In this document: piece by piece, positions 49,096-58,048 of the stretch
How the letters are laid out: the number at the start of each line of letters is the position of its first letter
Numbering within the stretch: position 1 is the first letter of the stretch
From: Desulfobacterales bacterium HSG16
GTDB taxonomy: Bacteria; Desulfobacterota; Desulfobacteria; Desulfobacterales; HSG16
Assembly (NCBI GenBank): GCA_030377965.1
Contig: JAUCGE010000003.1
Coordinates: 1 to 64,000, forward strand
DNA: 64,000 bases
Direction: 5' to 3'
Made by a program: the position numbers and the translations under genes
The notes under the pieces: generated by a model
What the model was told of the DNA's origin: nothing
Database searches by the model: none
Seen by the model: the letters and a program-made list of their open reading frames with translations, nothing else

Positions 49096-50286
49096 TTATT
49101 TTGGAGTAACAACAAATTCCCCATAGTCATCTCCTGTCTCGATTCCTTTTGTCTGATTACACTTAAAAGTACGCAAACTTTTTTGTCCAGCAGGATCATA
49201 TTCTCCGCCATAGGCTAAATCCATAAAACCAGCGCAGACTCCCTGAATCATGTAAGCTGATGGACGAACTGAAGGTAGATCTGCTTCATAATAATCATAT
49301 GCACGTACTATCATTTTTTCACCTGGTATCAATTCAATAATTTCAGACATTGCCCATCCCCAGGCAGTAAACACAGCAAATGCTCCGTGCAGAATATCTT
49401 CTGGAATCTGTTTAATCATGGGCGAAACATATTTATTCCATGCATCACTGTTGATGATGCCATGGCCAGTATGATAACCACATTCATGAGCAGCATTTAT
49501 CAATAAGAATTCAGCTGTTTCAACTAAGTTTTCTGAAACATTGTTTATCAGGTTACGAGCAAATATATTCCAAAAGTCAGCCGGAAGTTGCTGAACATAT
49601 ACACTAAAAGCTTCGATTATACCTTGGTTATTTGGTGAAATACATATTTGGGACATATTTTTTATAACACTGATACGATCAATATTGGTAGGCAAGATTA
49701 GAGAAAGCTCTTTAGGTTGACGGGTTTTTGTATCTGTGCTGAGTATTAATTGAGAATCAGATTCTGGCGATGGATCAGGTATTGCTTCAAAGGCTGATAC
49801 ATTATCTCCGCACACCAGTCCTTTAATTTCTTGAACTTGAAAACTCTGGGGAGGTTTTTTATTCACTAAAGCAGCTACAGCCGCAACAAATCCTGCAGTA
49901 ATATGATTTACAGGTTTTTCGCGACTCCCCCATTTTTTTAACCAGCCTTCATCAATATGAGAATAGAACATTTCTGCTGTGATTACTTCTTTTTTTATCT
50001 CAAAAGAAATCAGGCCCATTCCAACTATTCGCCAATAATCTTCTGCAACAATTCTCCGTTCCTCATCATTATTAATATCTTCCTGAGTGAAATAATCATG
50101 AAGAACCCTGTAAAAAATATTTTCTGAAGTTTCCTTAAGAATCTTTTCCCCTTCAAAATGAGATGCGTCTTCTGCCAGTTGTGTGTATAATGTAGCATAA
50201 TGATGGCAATGAATCACAGAGCAAACATTGTTTAAATAATGACGGTTTCTTATTGAATCAAATTTATGTTTTGAATTGAACTGCAT
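49096..50286 (-). CDS. Protein with two V4R-like domains
   Basis: The 396-residue protein seems to hold two related halves. The first has helices, then HITAGFVAAVAALV and QEIKGLVCGDNVSAFEAIPD (about 128-170). The second has AYDYYEADLPSVRPSAYMIQ, GVCAGFMDLAYGG and GIETGDDYGEFVVTP. Both endings follow the V4R (4-vinyl reductase-like) plan, in which a helix GF..GL precedes a C.A.GD..CEF strand pair. V4R domains bind small hydrophobic ligands. It belongs to the group of genes near the SpoIIE phosphatase. The assignment is by pattern only. Confidence 0.55.
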   Translation of the reverse strand: MQFNSKHKFDSIRNRHYLNNVCSVIHCHHYATLYTQLAEDASHFEGEKILKETSENIFYRVLHDYFTQEDINNDEERRIVAEDYWRIVGMGLISFEIKKEVITAEMFYSHIDEGWLKKWGSREKPVNHITAGFVAAVAALVNKKPPQSFQVQEIKGLVCGDNVSAFEAIPDPSPESDSQLILSTDTKTRQPKELSLILPTNIDRISVIKNMSQICISPNNQGIIEAFSVYVQQLPADFWNIFARNLINNVSENLVETAEFLLINAAHECGYHTGHGIINSDAWNKYVSPMIKQIPEDILHGAFAVFTAWGWAMSEIIELIPGEKMIVRAYDYYEADLPSVRPSAYMIQGVCAGFMDLAYGGEYDPAGQKSLRTFKCNQTKGIETGDDYGEFVVTPK

Positions 50287-50311
50287 AATTTTCCACCTTC
50301 ATATTTAGGGT

Positions 50312-50527
50312 TTAACGAATTGATTTAATTAGTAAATCAATTTTATCGTTATGACCGGTCAGGACTTCTTTGATTGCAGCCTCCATTTTAGAAATATTTT
50401 CTGGACTGTCAGGTATCTCTTTTGATGTGGATGAGGGAATATTAGAAATCATTGATATTCTCATTCGCTCATACAGACCAAAGTTATTATGTATTATTTC
50501 AAAAGCTCTGAAAATTTTTTGTCCCAT
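50312..50527 (-). CDS. Small protein of 71 residues
   Basis: The short product MGQKIFRAFEIIHNNFGLYE with a Ser/Thr/Pro-rich middle and a helical end (ENISKMEAAIKEVLTGHNDK) has no family that I recognise. An AAGGAG lies about seven bases before the ATG, which supports it as a real gene. It is the first of three co-directed genes (with 49096 and 48364), with 25 bases to the next. Confidence 0.6.
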   Translation of the reverse strand: MGQKIFRAFEIIHNNFGLYERMRISMISNIPSSTSKEIPDSPENISKMEAAIKEVLTGHNDKIDLLIKSIR

Positions 50528-50716
50528 AATGACTCCTTTTTGAATAATTATTTGCTGGAAAATACGAACGGTTTATTAAATTTTCAATAAATTATAGTCA
50601 GATAGGCGAGGGATTTTTGAGTGGTGTCAGCAATGTCAGCCGAAACTCCTGTCTGTTAGCCAGGCATGATAAATTTGAGGATAAACCGAACTGATTGGAT
50701 TCAAGCCCTGCGAGTA

Positions 50717-51892
50717 TTAACCAATTTCAAATCCGACGACCAAAATATCATCCACCTGTTTTTCATCTTTCATCCATGCCTTTAAATTCTGTTCCAGTAT
50801 TTCTTCCTGATTTTTCATGGGTTCTTTATGAATTGTACGAAATAATTGTTTCAATCGTTTTCTTGTAAATTTTTTTGATGAGTCGCCTCCGAACTGATCC
50901 GAATAGCCATCTGACGACATATAACATCTTGTCTTTTGGGAAATATCATATGAATGAGAATGGAGGGTAAAAAGATTTTCTTTCAAACGTCGTCGTCGTC
51001 CTCCGATAGATAACCTGTCTCCTTTTATTTCATGTAGATTATCATCCTGTATAACGATGAGAAAATTATTGGCACCAGCAAACTCCACTCTTTTTTGTTG
51101 ATTATCAATCATGCAGAGAGCAATATCCATACCGTCTTTGTTATGAGTTTTCTCCTGCTTCAATGCTCTGAAAATATTTGAATTCAGCGCGTTCAGCATC
51201 TTGTCCGGCTGATAAAGCACTTTTCCATTGAGTATTTCGTTTAAAAAGCTGATTCCCAGCATTGACATAAATGCGCCCGGAACTCCGTGTCCTGTGCAGT
51301 CTGCCGCAGCGATAAAAATTTTTTCATCTTTTTGGTCAAACCAGTAAAAATCTCCGCTGACAATATCACGAGGTTTAAAAAGGATAAATGATTCAGGAAG
51401 TGCGGATTGAATTCGCTCTTTCTGGGGCAGCAATGCTTCCTGAATTCTTTTGGCATAAGCGATGCTTGCTGTGATATCCTTGTTTTTTTGTTCAATTTCC
51501 AGAAAAGTATCTTTCAACTGCTGGGTCATCTGGTTGAATGCTTTGGAAAAATCCCCCATGAAATCGACTTTCTGGCTGAAATCTCCTTTTGCAATCTCCT
51601 GGGTTTTCCACGTCAGATGCCTTAAATTGGACTGAAGTGATTTAAAAGATTGGACAACCTTCATTTTTCCTTTCGGAGGTTGATAATCAAGTTCACCCCT
51701 GGCAATGGAATACATAAACTCAGAAAATTTGGCGTATTCTGTAATAAACTGGTTAAGATAGCCTGTCATCTGGCTGATTTCATTATCTGGAAAATCATCT
51801 GGCAGGACAATTAATGGGGGAATATCGCCTTTTAAAATCAGGTATATTGCTTCGGTTATTTTATCGATATATTTTTCAGCAACGGTTAGCAT
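50717..51892 (-). CDS. HAMP-SpoIIE family PP2C phosphatase
   Basis: The 391-residue protein has an N-terminal helical part, a HAMP-like region (GDFSQKVDFMGDFSKAFNQM, about 103-122), a coiled coil, and a SpoIIE PP2C domain from about residue 165 (SGDFYWFDQKDEKIFIAAAD, CTGHGVPGAFMSMLG, GMDIALCMID, MSSDGYSDQFGG). The metal-binding Asp residues of PP2C are present. Such proteins dephosphorylate STAS-domain antagonists. No membrane segment is visible. It starts one base after the V4R gene stop, which points to a V4R-sensor and phosphatase pair. Confidence 0.9.
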   Translation of the reverse strand: MLTVAEKYIDKITEAIYLILKGDIPPLIVLPDDFPDNEISQMTGYLNQFITEYAKFSEFMYSIARGELDYQPPKGKMKVVQSFKSLQSNLRHLTWKTQEIAKGDFSQKVDFMGDFSKAFNQMTQQLKDTFLEIEQKNKDITASIAYAKRIQEALLPQKERIQSALPESFILFKPRDIVSGDFYWFDQKDEKIFIAAADCTGHGVPGAFMSMLGISFLNEILNGKVLYQPDKMLNALNSNIFRALKQEKTHNKDGMDIALCMIDNQQKRVEFAGANNFLIVIQDDNLHEIKGDRLSIGGRRRRLKENLFTLHSHSYDISQKTRCYMSSDGYSDQFGGDSSKKFTRKRLKQLFRTIHKEPMKNQEEILEQNLKAWMKDEKQVDDILVVGFEIG

Positions 51893-51893
51893 T

Positions 51894-52418
51894 TTAAGTC
51901 GATTTCACTTCAAATCTGCAAACTCTGTCTCCCGAACACCAGCAATCCACCTCTTGAACTGTAAAATTATGTCCGGTATGAGTAGAAAGGATTCCCTCAA
52001 TAAAGCCTTCATCATACGTACAAATTTCTTCGGAGCAGACAGGAATGCCGGAACAATCCAGATCTTCTGCAATGACCATCGTAAAATTCATTTTTTCCAA
52101 ATCTGCCGTTTCAATCTTCAAGACTCCGATTTTCAAGTCTTTCAATATCTTCTGAACCTCAGCGACGAATTCGTTGAAATTTTCTTTTTTCGGAATAAGG
52201 TGTTTGTAAAGCTCTTCCCCAGCTTTTTTCCCTGCTTCATAGAACATTCTATCCGCTTTTTCAACACCGATCTCTTTGATAAGAACATCCCTCAAGGTAA
52301 ACTGCATCAGCCGATACACTGCAACTTCGGTAGTCGTTCCGAGGTTCGGACGGCCTAATTTGATATCGCCTATCATATTCCAGTCAAATTGAGATTCTTC
52401 TCTTTCTTCTTTAAACAT
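51894..52418 (-). CDS. V4R-domain sensor protein
   Basis: The 174-residue product shows LGTTTEVAVYRLMQFTLRDV and CTYDEGFIEGILSTHTGHNF followed by VDCWCSGDRVCRFEV, a textbook V4R C-terminus with Cys residues placed for ligand or metal. V4R proteins bind hydrophobic small molecules in several signalling systems. It is directly upstream of the SpoIIE phosphatase (one-base gap) and downstream of the MCP. Confidence 0.85.
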   Translation of the reverse strand: MFKEEREESQFDWNMIGDIKLGRPNLGTTTEVAVYRLMQFTLRDVLIKEIGVEKADRMFYEAGKKAGEELYKHLIPKKENFNEFVAEVQKILKDLKIGVLKIETADLEKMNFTMVIAEDLDCSGIPVCSEEICTYDEGFIEGILSTHTGHNFTVQEVDCWCSGDRVCRFEVKST

Positions 52419-52546
52419 ATTTGTTTCTCCGAATAAAAGTATAGCAAGGTACTATCGCTTACCAGATAGAAGTTTATTATGCTGTATCAGAAAAACACAT
52501 GGAACACAAGCTGCATGTAACCATCACATCTCTGCGATGCCTAAAA

Positions 52547-53668
52547 TTAAAAAAACTCTACATCTTCATCATTGACCTGCACGTTGTCCACTGCAGTTTC
52601 CTCGACAGCATAATCGATTCTTTTGGCTTGATTGTTTTCTATCCTGGATTGCTGTCCATCTCCATATTCGAGTAATTTGTTAGCATTTTCAAACCGGTGC
52701 TTGAATTCTGCCATAGATGAATTGATATTATCTATTTCCTGATTGATCACATCCTGAAACTGGAGAGATATCGTAGCGCCTTCAATGTCTTTTGAAATTA
52801 TCTGATAATTTTTTGTTAATACATCAATGGCTTCCGATATATGACTTATTGATTGCTTAAAATGACCGAATGCTGCTTTCAGCTCTTTTTCGGTATTGTC
52901 AATCTCAGAAGCTCCCACATTACCCTGCTCATCCAGGCTGGCTTTTATTTCTCCCACAATCTGCATGGATTCGGTCACGGTGCTGTTTATGTTCAAAGCT
53001 GTTTGAACAGACCTGTCGGCAAGCGTCCGTACCTCATCTGCCACAACAGAAAAGCCAAGGCCGCTTTCCCCTGCCCTGGCTGCCTCAATAGCAGCGTTCA
53101 AAGCCAGAATTCTGGTTTGAAACGCTATTTTGTCAATCTCTGATACAAATTTGCTGACAGCTTCGATTTTGCTGAAAATTTTTGTGAGATTGTCCAAAAA
53201 AGTTTTGTTGGTTTCCCCGATTGTTCTAAAAAGGCTGCAGGCTTTGTCCACAGCAGATTCATTTTTCAGGATCATACGGGAAATATAGCTGGCTCCGAAT
53301 GCCTCGTTTTCATTGCCATCGCTGCCTGCCATGAAATAATCCACCACAGCATCAGCTTCTTCTGAACCCTCTTTACTCCTTCTTATAATTGACTGTAAAA
53401 GAGATATTATATTGATGGTTTCTTTTTCGGTTGTTTCCTTAACCTGGGCAAGCCTCTGTACGATCTCATTCATGCTGGCATGAGACCCGCTCATCAACTT
53501 CCGCATTTTTCTTTTATAAAAGACAAGGGCAGTTCCGACGCTGAAAATGACAATCAGCAGTCCGATAAGGGCATATGTATAATCAAGGACTGTGAAAAAA
53601 AAAACTGATATTGGAACAACGATTATGATCAGCGGAACTGATAATTCACTATTGGTTTTTACTTTCAT
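52547..53668 (-). CDS. Sensorless membrane MCP with CheZ-like motif
   Basis: The 373-residue protein has two close membrane helices (about 10-48) with almost nothing between them, then a cytoplasmic MCP signalling hairpin with IAFQTRILALNAAIEAARAG and FSVVADEVRTLADRS. So no periplasmic sensor domain is present. After the hairpin, a helix with SLQFQDVINQEIDNINSS contains DxxxQ, the catalytic spacing of CheZ. The C-terminus NDEDVEFF is acidic and ends in FF. It may be a scaffold and CheY phosphatase rather than a receptor. Confidence 0.88.
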   Translation of the reverse strand: MKVKTNSELSVPLIIIVVPISVFFFTVLDYTYALIGLLIVIFSVGTALVFYKRKMRKLMSGSHASMNEIVQRLAQVKETTEKETINIISLLQSIIRRSKEGSEEADAVVDYFMAGSDGNENEAFGASYISRMILKNESAVDKACSLFRTIGETNKTFLDNLTKIFSKIEAVSKFVSEIDKIAFQTRILALNAAIEAARAGESGLGFSVVADEVRTLADRSVQTALNINSTVTESMQIVGEIKASLDEQGNVGASEIDNTEKELKAAFGHFKQSISHISEAIDVLTKNYQIISKDIEGATISLQFQDVINQEIDNINSSMAEFKHRFENANKLLEYGDGQQSRIENNQAKRIDYAVEETAVDNVQVNDEDVEFF

Positions 53669-53716
53669 GATGCTGCTTCTTTCGTTATGTTGCTCGAAAA
53701 ATAATTGAAAAATCTT

Positions 53717-56443
53717 TCAAAATAAGTTGTCCGGGTTTATCACAAGAAAAACTTTTCCATCCCCCATGATGGTAACTCCGCTTATGATATCTATCTTTGC
53801 CAGGGCCATAGGTGGCGGTTTAATGGCGACTTCCATATTTTTTCCAAGGCGATCAATTATCAGACCGAACTTTCCGTGAATAGTTTTTACAATTACTATA
53901 GAACAATTCTCGGTGGATTTACGTTCCAGTTCTTGAAAATCATTGAGACCTGAAATTCGATTCGCCAGAAGGGCTTCAAGGCTTTTAGCGGGCAGAACCT
54001 CACCACGGTGATGAAAAATCCTCTGTTTCCCTGCTTTTTTTAATTTTTCCCAGGGAAGTTTCAAGATTTCCACAATGTTTTCAAGAGGAAAAGCGTATAG
54101 GGTCTTGCCTGCTTCCACAAAAAGAACTGTGTCTATTCCAAAGGTTATGGGAATGGAAAGAGTCGCTTCCATTCCCTGTCCTTCATTGGAAACCAGCCTG
54201 ACCGAACCACCCAGGGAACGTACCGTGGTTTTTACGACATCAAGTCCTACTCCCCTTCCAGAGATATCTGAAACTTCGGAGCTGGTTGATAATCCGGGGG
54301 TAAATACCAGATCATGGAAAGAAGAATCTTCCAAAGCCTCTGTCTCTATGCCTAAGCTTTGAGCTTTTTCATATAGTTTCTGCCTGTCAATCCCTCTGCC
54401 ATCATCTATAACGCTGATGCACAGGTTGGTTCCTTCGTGGGATGCCCTGATAATGACGCTTCCTTTTTCAGGTTTGTTAGCCATTCTTCTTTGCTCAGGC
54501 AGTTCTATTCCATGGTCGCAAGCATTTCTGACCATGTGTACCAGTGGATCGGAAAGCATATCTGCCACTTTCTTGTCGATCTCTATCTCTTCGCCGTCCA
54601 TAAAAAGCTGAATCGATTTTTTCTGTTTTCTGCTGATATCCCGGACAACCCTGTTGAATCTACGGAATATTCTTCTTACGGGAATCATTCTCAAAGACAT
54701 GACCCCATGATGGATATCACTTGTCAGACTGGAAAAAAGATGAAGGTTGTCTTTTAGAGCTTTTATTGTTTTCCGGGCAGGTCCTTCAATGTCCGCCACC
54801 TGGCTTAAAAGATGCTCATAGGTATTTCGCGCGATAAGAAGCTCGCCAATCATATTAGTAAAATGATCCACCTTCCGCTCATCGACTCTCATGGTCCGAG
54901 CTTCTGTTGAAGTATCCTTTTGCAGGGTTTTATCCTGCCTGATCACAATGTTTGAAACAGGCTCCGGTTCTTTTCCCGGTTCCAGGCTGTTTAGAAAAGC
55001 GATGATTCTTTCAAGAGCCTCGGACAATCCCCCATCATTCTTCATCAAGGCATCAATCGCTTTTTCAGCCTGAGAACCAAGAGATGCAAGTCCGACAAAT
55101 CCTGAAGCCCTGGTAATCCCCTTCAAAGCCCGCTTAATGATTTTCGCTTCCCCCCTGTCCAGGGGCATGGTGCTTGAATGTTTTTCCAGAATTTCTTTGT
55201 ATTGAAGTGCCTGCTCGTTAAAAACTTCTCTCAAATCTGCTGAGATGTCCTGTAATATGTCCTGTTTACGACCGAGTTCTTCTTTTACGGAAGAATAATA
55301 TTTAAGGGTCTCAAAAACAGGCGGAAAATCGGGTATCTGTATACCCTGCTCCAGCTTTATTACACATTGACGCAGGAAATCAACGGATTGCAAGATTGCA
55401 TCGACCAGAGCGAATGTACGCTGAATAGCCCCGGAACGAAGACGCTCAAGCAGGGTTTCCAGAGCGTGGGCAAATAGAGTTATGTTCTCAAGGCCCACCA
55501 TATCCGCATCGCCTTTGAGATTATGCACTGCTCTGAAGATTTCATTGAGAGCCTCACGAGACCCGCTCGTTTCATAATCGATAACCGTCTTTTCCATGGA
55601 TTCGAGCAGTTCGACCGCGCCGTCTATAAACTCGTTCAAGGGTTCGGAATTCAGTTTGTCCAGTTTTACATAGACAGGCTCGACAACGATCAGAGAAGGG
55701 TCAAAGGTCAGATCCATGATTTCTTCAGCAGATAATGCAGTTGCTACGTATAAAAACGGGTAGAGATAAAGCCGCAATGGGTTGAATTCATCTATGGGTA
55801 CAACCTCAGAATCGGTTATATCGGCATAGTAAAAAGTGCAGGACTGTTTCAAATTATTTAGAAAAATCATGGGATCATAGCCGTTTTCAAAAAGATCCGA
55901 CGAATATTTCACCTTGACTCTGAACACATAAAGTCCTAGACCTGCAGCTTCTTTGAACCCTTCTTCCACTTCAGGATGGAGGGGAATGTATATGGCTTTC
56001 GATCCCCCGTGCATGAGATGCGTATCAGGCGTGTCAACCTGAGTTTCCGATTTTTTTGTTTTTGAAAAAGATTCGAGCCTTTTTATCAGGTCCCGGTCAA
56101 TATCTGCTTTTCCGCCTGATTCATAGTCTTCGATCATTTTGTTTATATGATCGGTTCCGGCAAGAATCACATCCACGAGATCAGGTTCGAGGGGAATCTT
56201 CCTGTCACGCAAAGCACTTAGAACACTTTCGAGATAATGGGTAAAATCTGAAATATCTTCAAGCTCAAAAGAGCCTGCACTGCCCTTTATGGTATGAATC
56301 CCCCTGAAAACGGAATTTATCAATTCCTGATTATCGGGATCGGCCTCAACCTGAAGAATTTCATTATTAGCCTTCTCAAGGATGTCCTTTGCTTCCTGAT
56401 AGAATTGTCTTCGATATTGTTCGGTAAATTTATCCACAGGCAA
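53717..56443 (-). CDS. cheA: Chemotaxis histidine kinase CheA with multiple Hpt domains
   Basis: The 908-residue kinase has an Hpt domain at 1-100 (RGIHTIKGSAGSF, His50), a P2-like region at about 170-260, a second Hpt at about 265-365 (RAVHNLKGDADMVG, His307), and a third Hpt-like domain at about 400-490 in which Arg438 replaces the phospho-His. The P3 dimerisation region (about 515-600), P4 ATPase (HMVRNACDHG, DDGRGID, GRGVGLDVVK) and a CheW-like P5 domain (768-908) follow. No separate CheW is encoded in the window. Three CheY genes lie just upstream. Confidence 0.95.
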   Translation of the reverse strand: MPVDKFTEQYRRQFYQEAKDILEKANNEILQVEADPDNQELINSVFRGIHTIKGSAGSFELEDISDFTHYLESVLSALRDRKIPLEPDLVDVILAGTDHINKMIEDYESGGKADIDRDLIKRLESFSKTKKSETQVDTPDTHLMHGGSKAIYIPLHPEVEEGFKEAAGLGLYVFRVKVKYSSDLFENGYDPMIFLNNLKQSCTFYYADITDSEVVPIDEFNPLRLYLYPFLYVATALSAEEIMDLTFDPSLIVVEPVYVKLDKLNSEPLNEFIDGAVELLESMEKTVIDYETSGSREALNEIFRAVHNLKGDADMVGLENITLFAHALETLLERLRSGAIQRTFALVDAILQSVDFLRQCVIKLEQGIQIPDFPPVFETLKYYSSVKEELGRKQDILQDISADLREVFNEQALQYKEILEKHSSTMPLDRGEAKIIKRALKGITRASGFVGLASLGSQAEKAIDALMKNDGGLSEALERIIAFLNSLEPGKEPEPVSNIVIRQDKTLQKDTSTEARTMRVDERKVDHFTNMIGELLIARNTYEHLLSQVADIEGPARKTIKALKDNLHLFSSLTSDIHHGVMSLRMIPVRRIFRRFNRVVRDISRKQKKSIQLFMDGEEIEIDKKVADMLSDPLVHMVRNACDHGIELPEQRRMANKPEKGSVIIRASHEGTNLCISVIDDGRGIDRQKLYEKAQSLGIETEALEDSSFHDLVFTPGLSTSSEVSDISGRGVGLDVVKTTVRSLGGSVRLVSNEGQGMEATLSIPITFGIDTVLFVEAGKTLYAFPLENIVEILKLPWEKLKKAGKQRIFHHRGEVLPAKSLEALLANRISGLNDFQELERKSTENCSIVIVKTIHGKFGLIIDRLGKNMEVAIKPPPMALAKIDIISGVTIMGDGKVFLVINPDNLF

Positions 56444-56445
56444 CT

Positions 56446-56811
56446 TTATCCGATTATTTTTTGAACGACATTTAAAATAGTTTTAGGCTTGAAAGGTTTG
56501 TTGATCCATGCCTTTGCGCCTGATGCCTGACCCTGCCGCTTGAGTTCTGGCTCATTTTCCTTGGTCAGTATGACAACCGGAATGAACTTATATTTGGAAT
56601 TTGTTTTCAGGGTCTTTATCAGCTCTATTCCGCCCATATTGGGCATGTTTATATCAGTGATCACCATATTAACTTTTTGTTCAGAAATTTTATCAAGAGC
56701 ATTTTTCCCATCACAAGCCTCTATGACCTTATATCCTGAATTTTCCAGGGTCATTGATGCCAGGCCTCGAATTGACACAGCATCATCAACGATCATTACA
56801 GTTTTTGACAT
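56446..56811 (-). CDS. cheY: CheY-like response regulator 1
   Basis: This single receiver domain (121 aa from ATG 56811, which has GGAG six bases upstream; an earlier ATG touches that site) shows VMIVDDAVSIRG, the phospho-Asp in ITDINMPNMGG, the switch Thr in VVILTKE and the Lys in INKPFKP. Trp replaces the usual aromatic Tyr before it. It is three bases upstream of cheA and closely resembles the next receiver, so the two arose by tandem duplication. Confidence 0.92.
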   Translation of the reverse strand: MSKTVMIVDDAVSIRGLASMTLENSGYKVIEACDGKNALDKISEQKVNMVITDINMPNMGGIELIKTLKTNSKYKFIPVVILTKENEPELKRQGQASGAKAWINKPFKPKTILNVVQKIIG

Positions 56812-56905
56812 TTTCATCTCCGTTTTTTCAATTATTGATACTTACATATCGGTCATACACAAAACAGGCGCAGGAGTGGGGAGTAATAATTTCAGCACTC
56901 TTGTA

Positions 56906-57274
56906 TCAACCGATTATTTTTTGCACAACATTTACGATTGTCTCAGGTTTAAAAGGTTTTACAACCCATGCTTTCGCGCCTGCGGCCTGCCCTTCCCGTT
57001 TCATGGCAGGATCGCTTTCCTTTGTAAGCACAACTATGGGAATGAATTTGTGTTTAGGACTCGCTTTCAAAGCTTTTATAAATTCCATGCCTCCCATATT
57101 GGGCATGTACAGATCGACAAATATTAAATGCAGCGATTTCAGCGTTGATACTTTGTTCAGGGCATCTTTGCCGTCACAGGCTTCTGCAACTTTATACCCA
57201 GAACCTTCCAGAGTCATTTTCAGCAATCCTCTGACTGACAGTGCATCATCCACGATCAGAATTGTTTTTTGCAT
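56906..57274 (-). CDS. cheY: CheY-like response regulator 2
   Basis: This receiver (122 aa) shows ILIVDDALSVRG, phospho-Asp in FVDLYMPNMGG, IVVLTKE and VVKPFKP. It shares its ending (VNVVQKIIG) and much of its length with response regulator 1, 95 bases downstream. Confidence 0.92.
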   Translation of the reverse strand: MQKTILIVDDALSVRGLLKMTLEGSGYKVAEACDGKDALNKVSTLKSLHLIFVDLYMPNMGGMEFIKALKASPKHKFIPIVVLTKESDPAMKREGQAAGAKAWVVKPFKPETIVNVVQKIIG

Positions 57275-57341
57275 AGTTGTTACCTTTGTTGGAAACTTGA
57301 AAAAAGATGCTTGTGACCTGTCTTTTGCAAATAATAATTTT

Positions 57342-57650
57342 TCAGGTTTTCAGTTTCAATTTTCGAGTTTCAAATTTAACTCCGTATAATTCGCAAAGCT
57401 TCTGGGCCTGGGGGGAAATTTCGGAAACGTGAAAAGAAATTTTTTCCCTGTCCGCGAAAGCTCTCAAAGATAAAAGCATCTGCAGATAAGCAGTGTCCAT
57501 ATCTTCCACTCCCCGTGCCAGAATATCGATTTGTTCAAGATCATTCGAAACAAGAGAACTGATTTTTTCAGTATCTGCTTCTGCACATACTATAGTACAC
57601 TCAGAAGATAGCTCAATGCTCAATATTTTTTCTTTTGTATCAGCTTTCAT
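57342..57650 (-). CDS. STAS-domain protein
   Basis: The 102-residue product has the STAS fold, with VEDMDTAYLQMLLSLRAFAD at the site where SpoIIAA/RsbV-type antagonists carry the phosphorylated Ser or Thr (Thr in MDTAY). It overlaps the CheY gene upstream by 11 bases. It could be the substrate of the RsbT-like kinases and the PP2C phosphatases of the same locus, and so join the stressosome to the chemosensory part; this is inference. Confidence 0.8.
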   Translation of the reverse strand: MKADTKEKILSIELSSECTIVCAEADTEKISSLVSNDLEQIDILARGVEDMDTAYLQMLLSLRAFADREKISFHVSEISPQAQKLCELYGVKFETRKLKLKT

Positions 57651-58011
57651 CCTGACCTCCGGTGAGAAGCTTGATATGCAGTATAAGTTTATCCGGTTTG
57701 ACAGGCTTTACAAGATATAGATTAGCACCTGCCTTGTATCCTTTTTCTTTGTGTATGTCATCTTCCTGTGTGGTCAGAATTATTACAGGCGCATTTTCGT
57801 CCAGTTCTCTATACCGCTCGATAAACGTAAGCCCGTCCATGTTGGGCATGTTGATGTCACATAGGATAAGGCTGTAAGATGTGATCAGAGCCTTTTCCAG
57901 GGCTTCCACACCGTCCGATGCCCCGTCAGCCATAAACCCTGACATCTTTAAAATATTCGTATGAAAGCTCCTTACAACAGGAGAATCGTCAACCACCAGA
58001 ATTTTTTTCAT
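57640..58011 (-). CDS. cheY: CheY-like response regulator 3
   Basis: The 123-residue receiver shows ILVVDDSPVVRS, phospho-Asp in LCDINMPNMDG, VIILTTQ and LVKPVKP. It is less like receivers 1 and 2 than they are like each other. It overlaps the STAS gene, indicating coupled translation. Confidence 0.92.
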   Translation of the reverse strand: MKKILVVDDSPVVRSFHTNILKMSGFMADGASDGVEALEKALITSYSLILCDINMPNMDGLTFIERYRELDENAPVIILTTQEDDIHKEKGYKAGANLYLVKPVKPDKLILHIKLLTGGQDES

Positions 58012-58048
58012 TTTTCAATCAGCTCCTTTTGAAACTTCAAAATACAGA

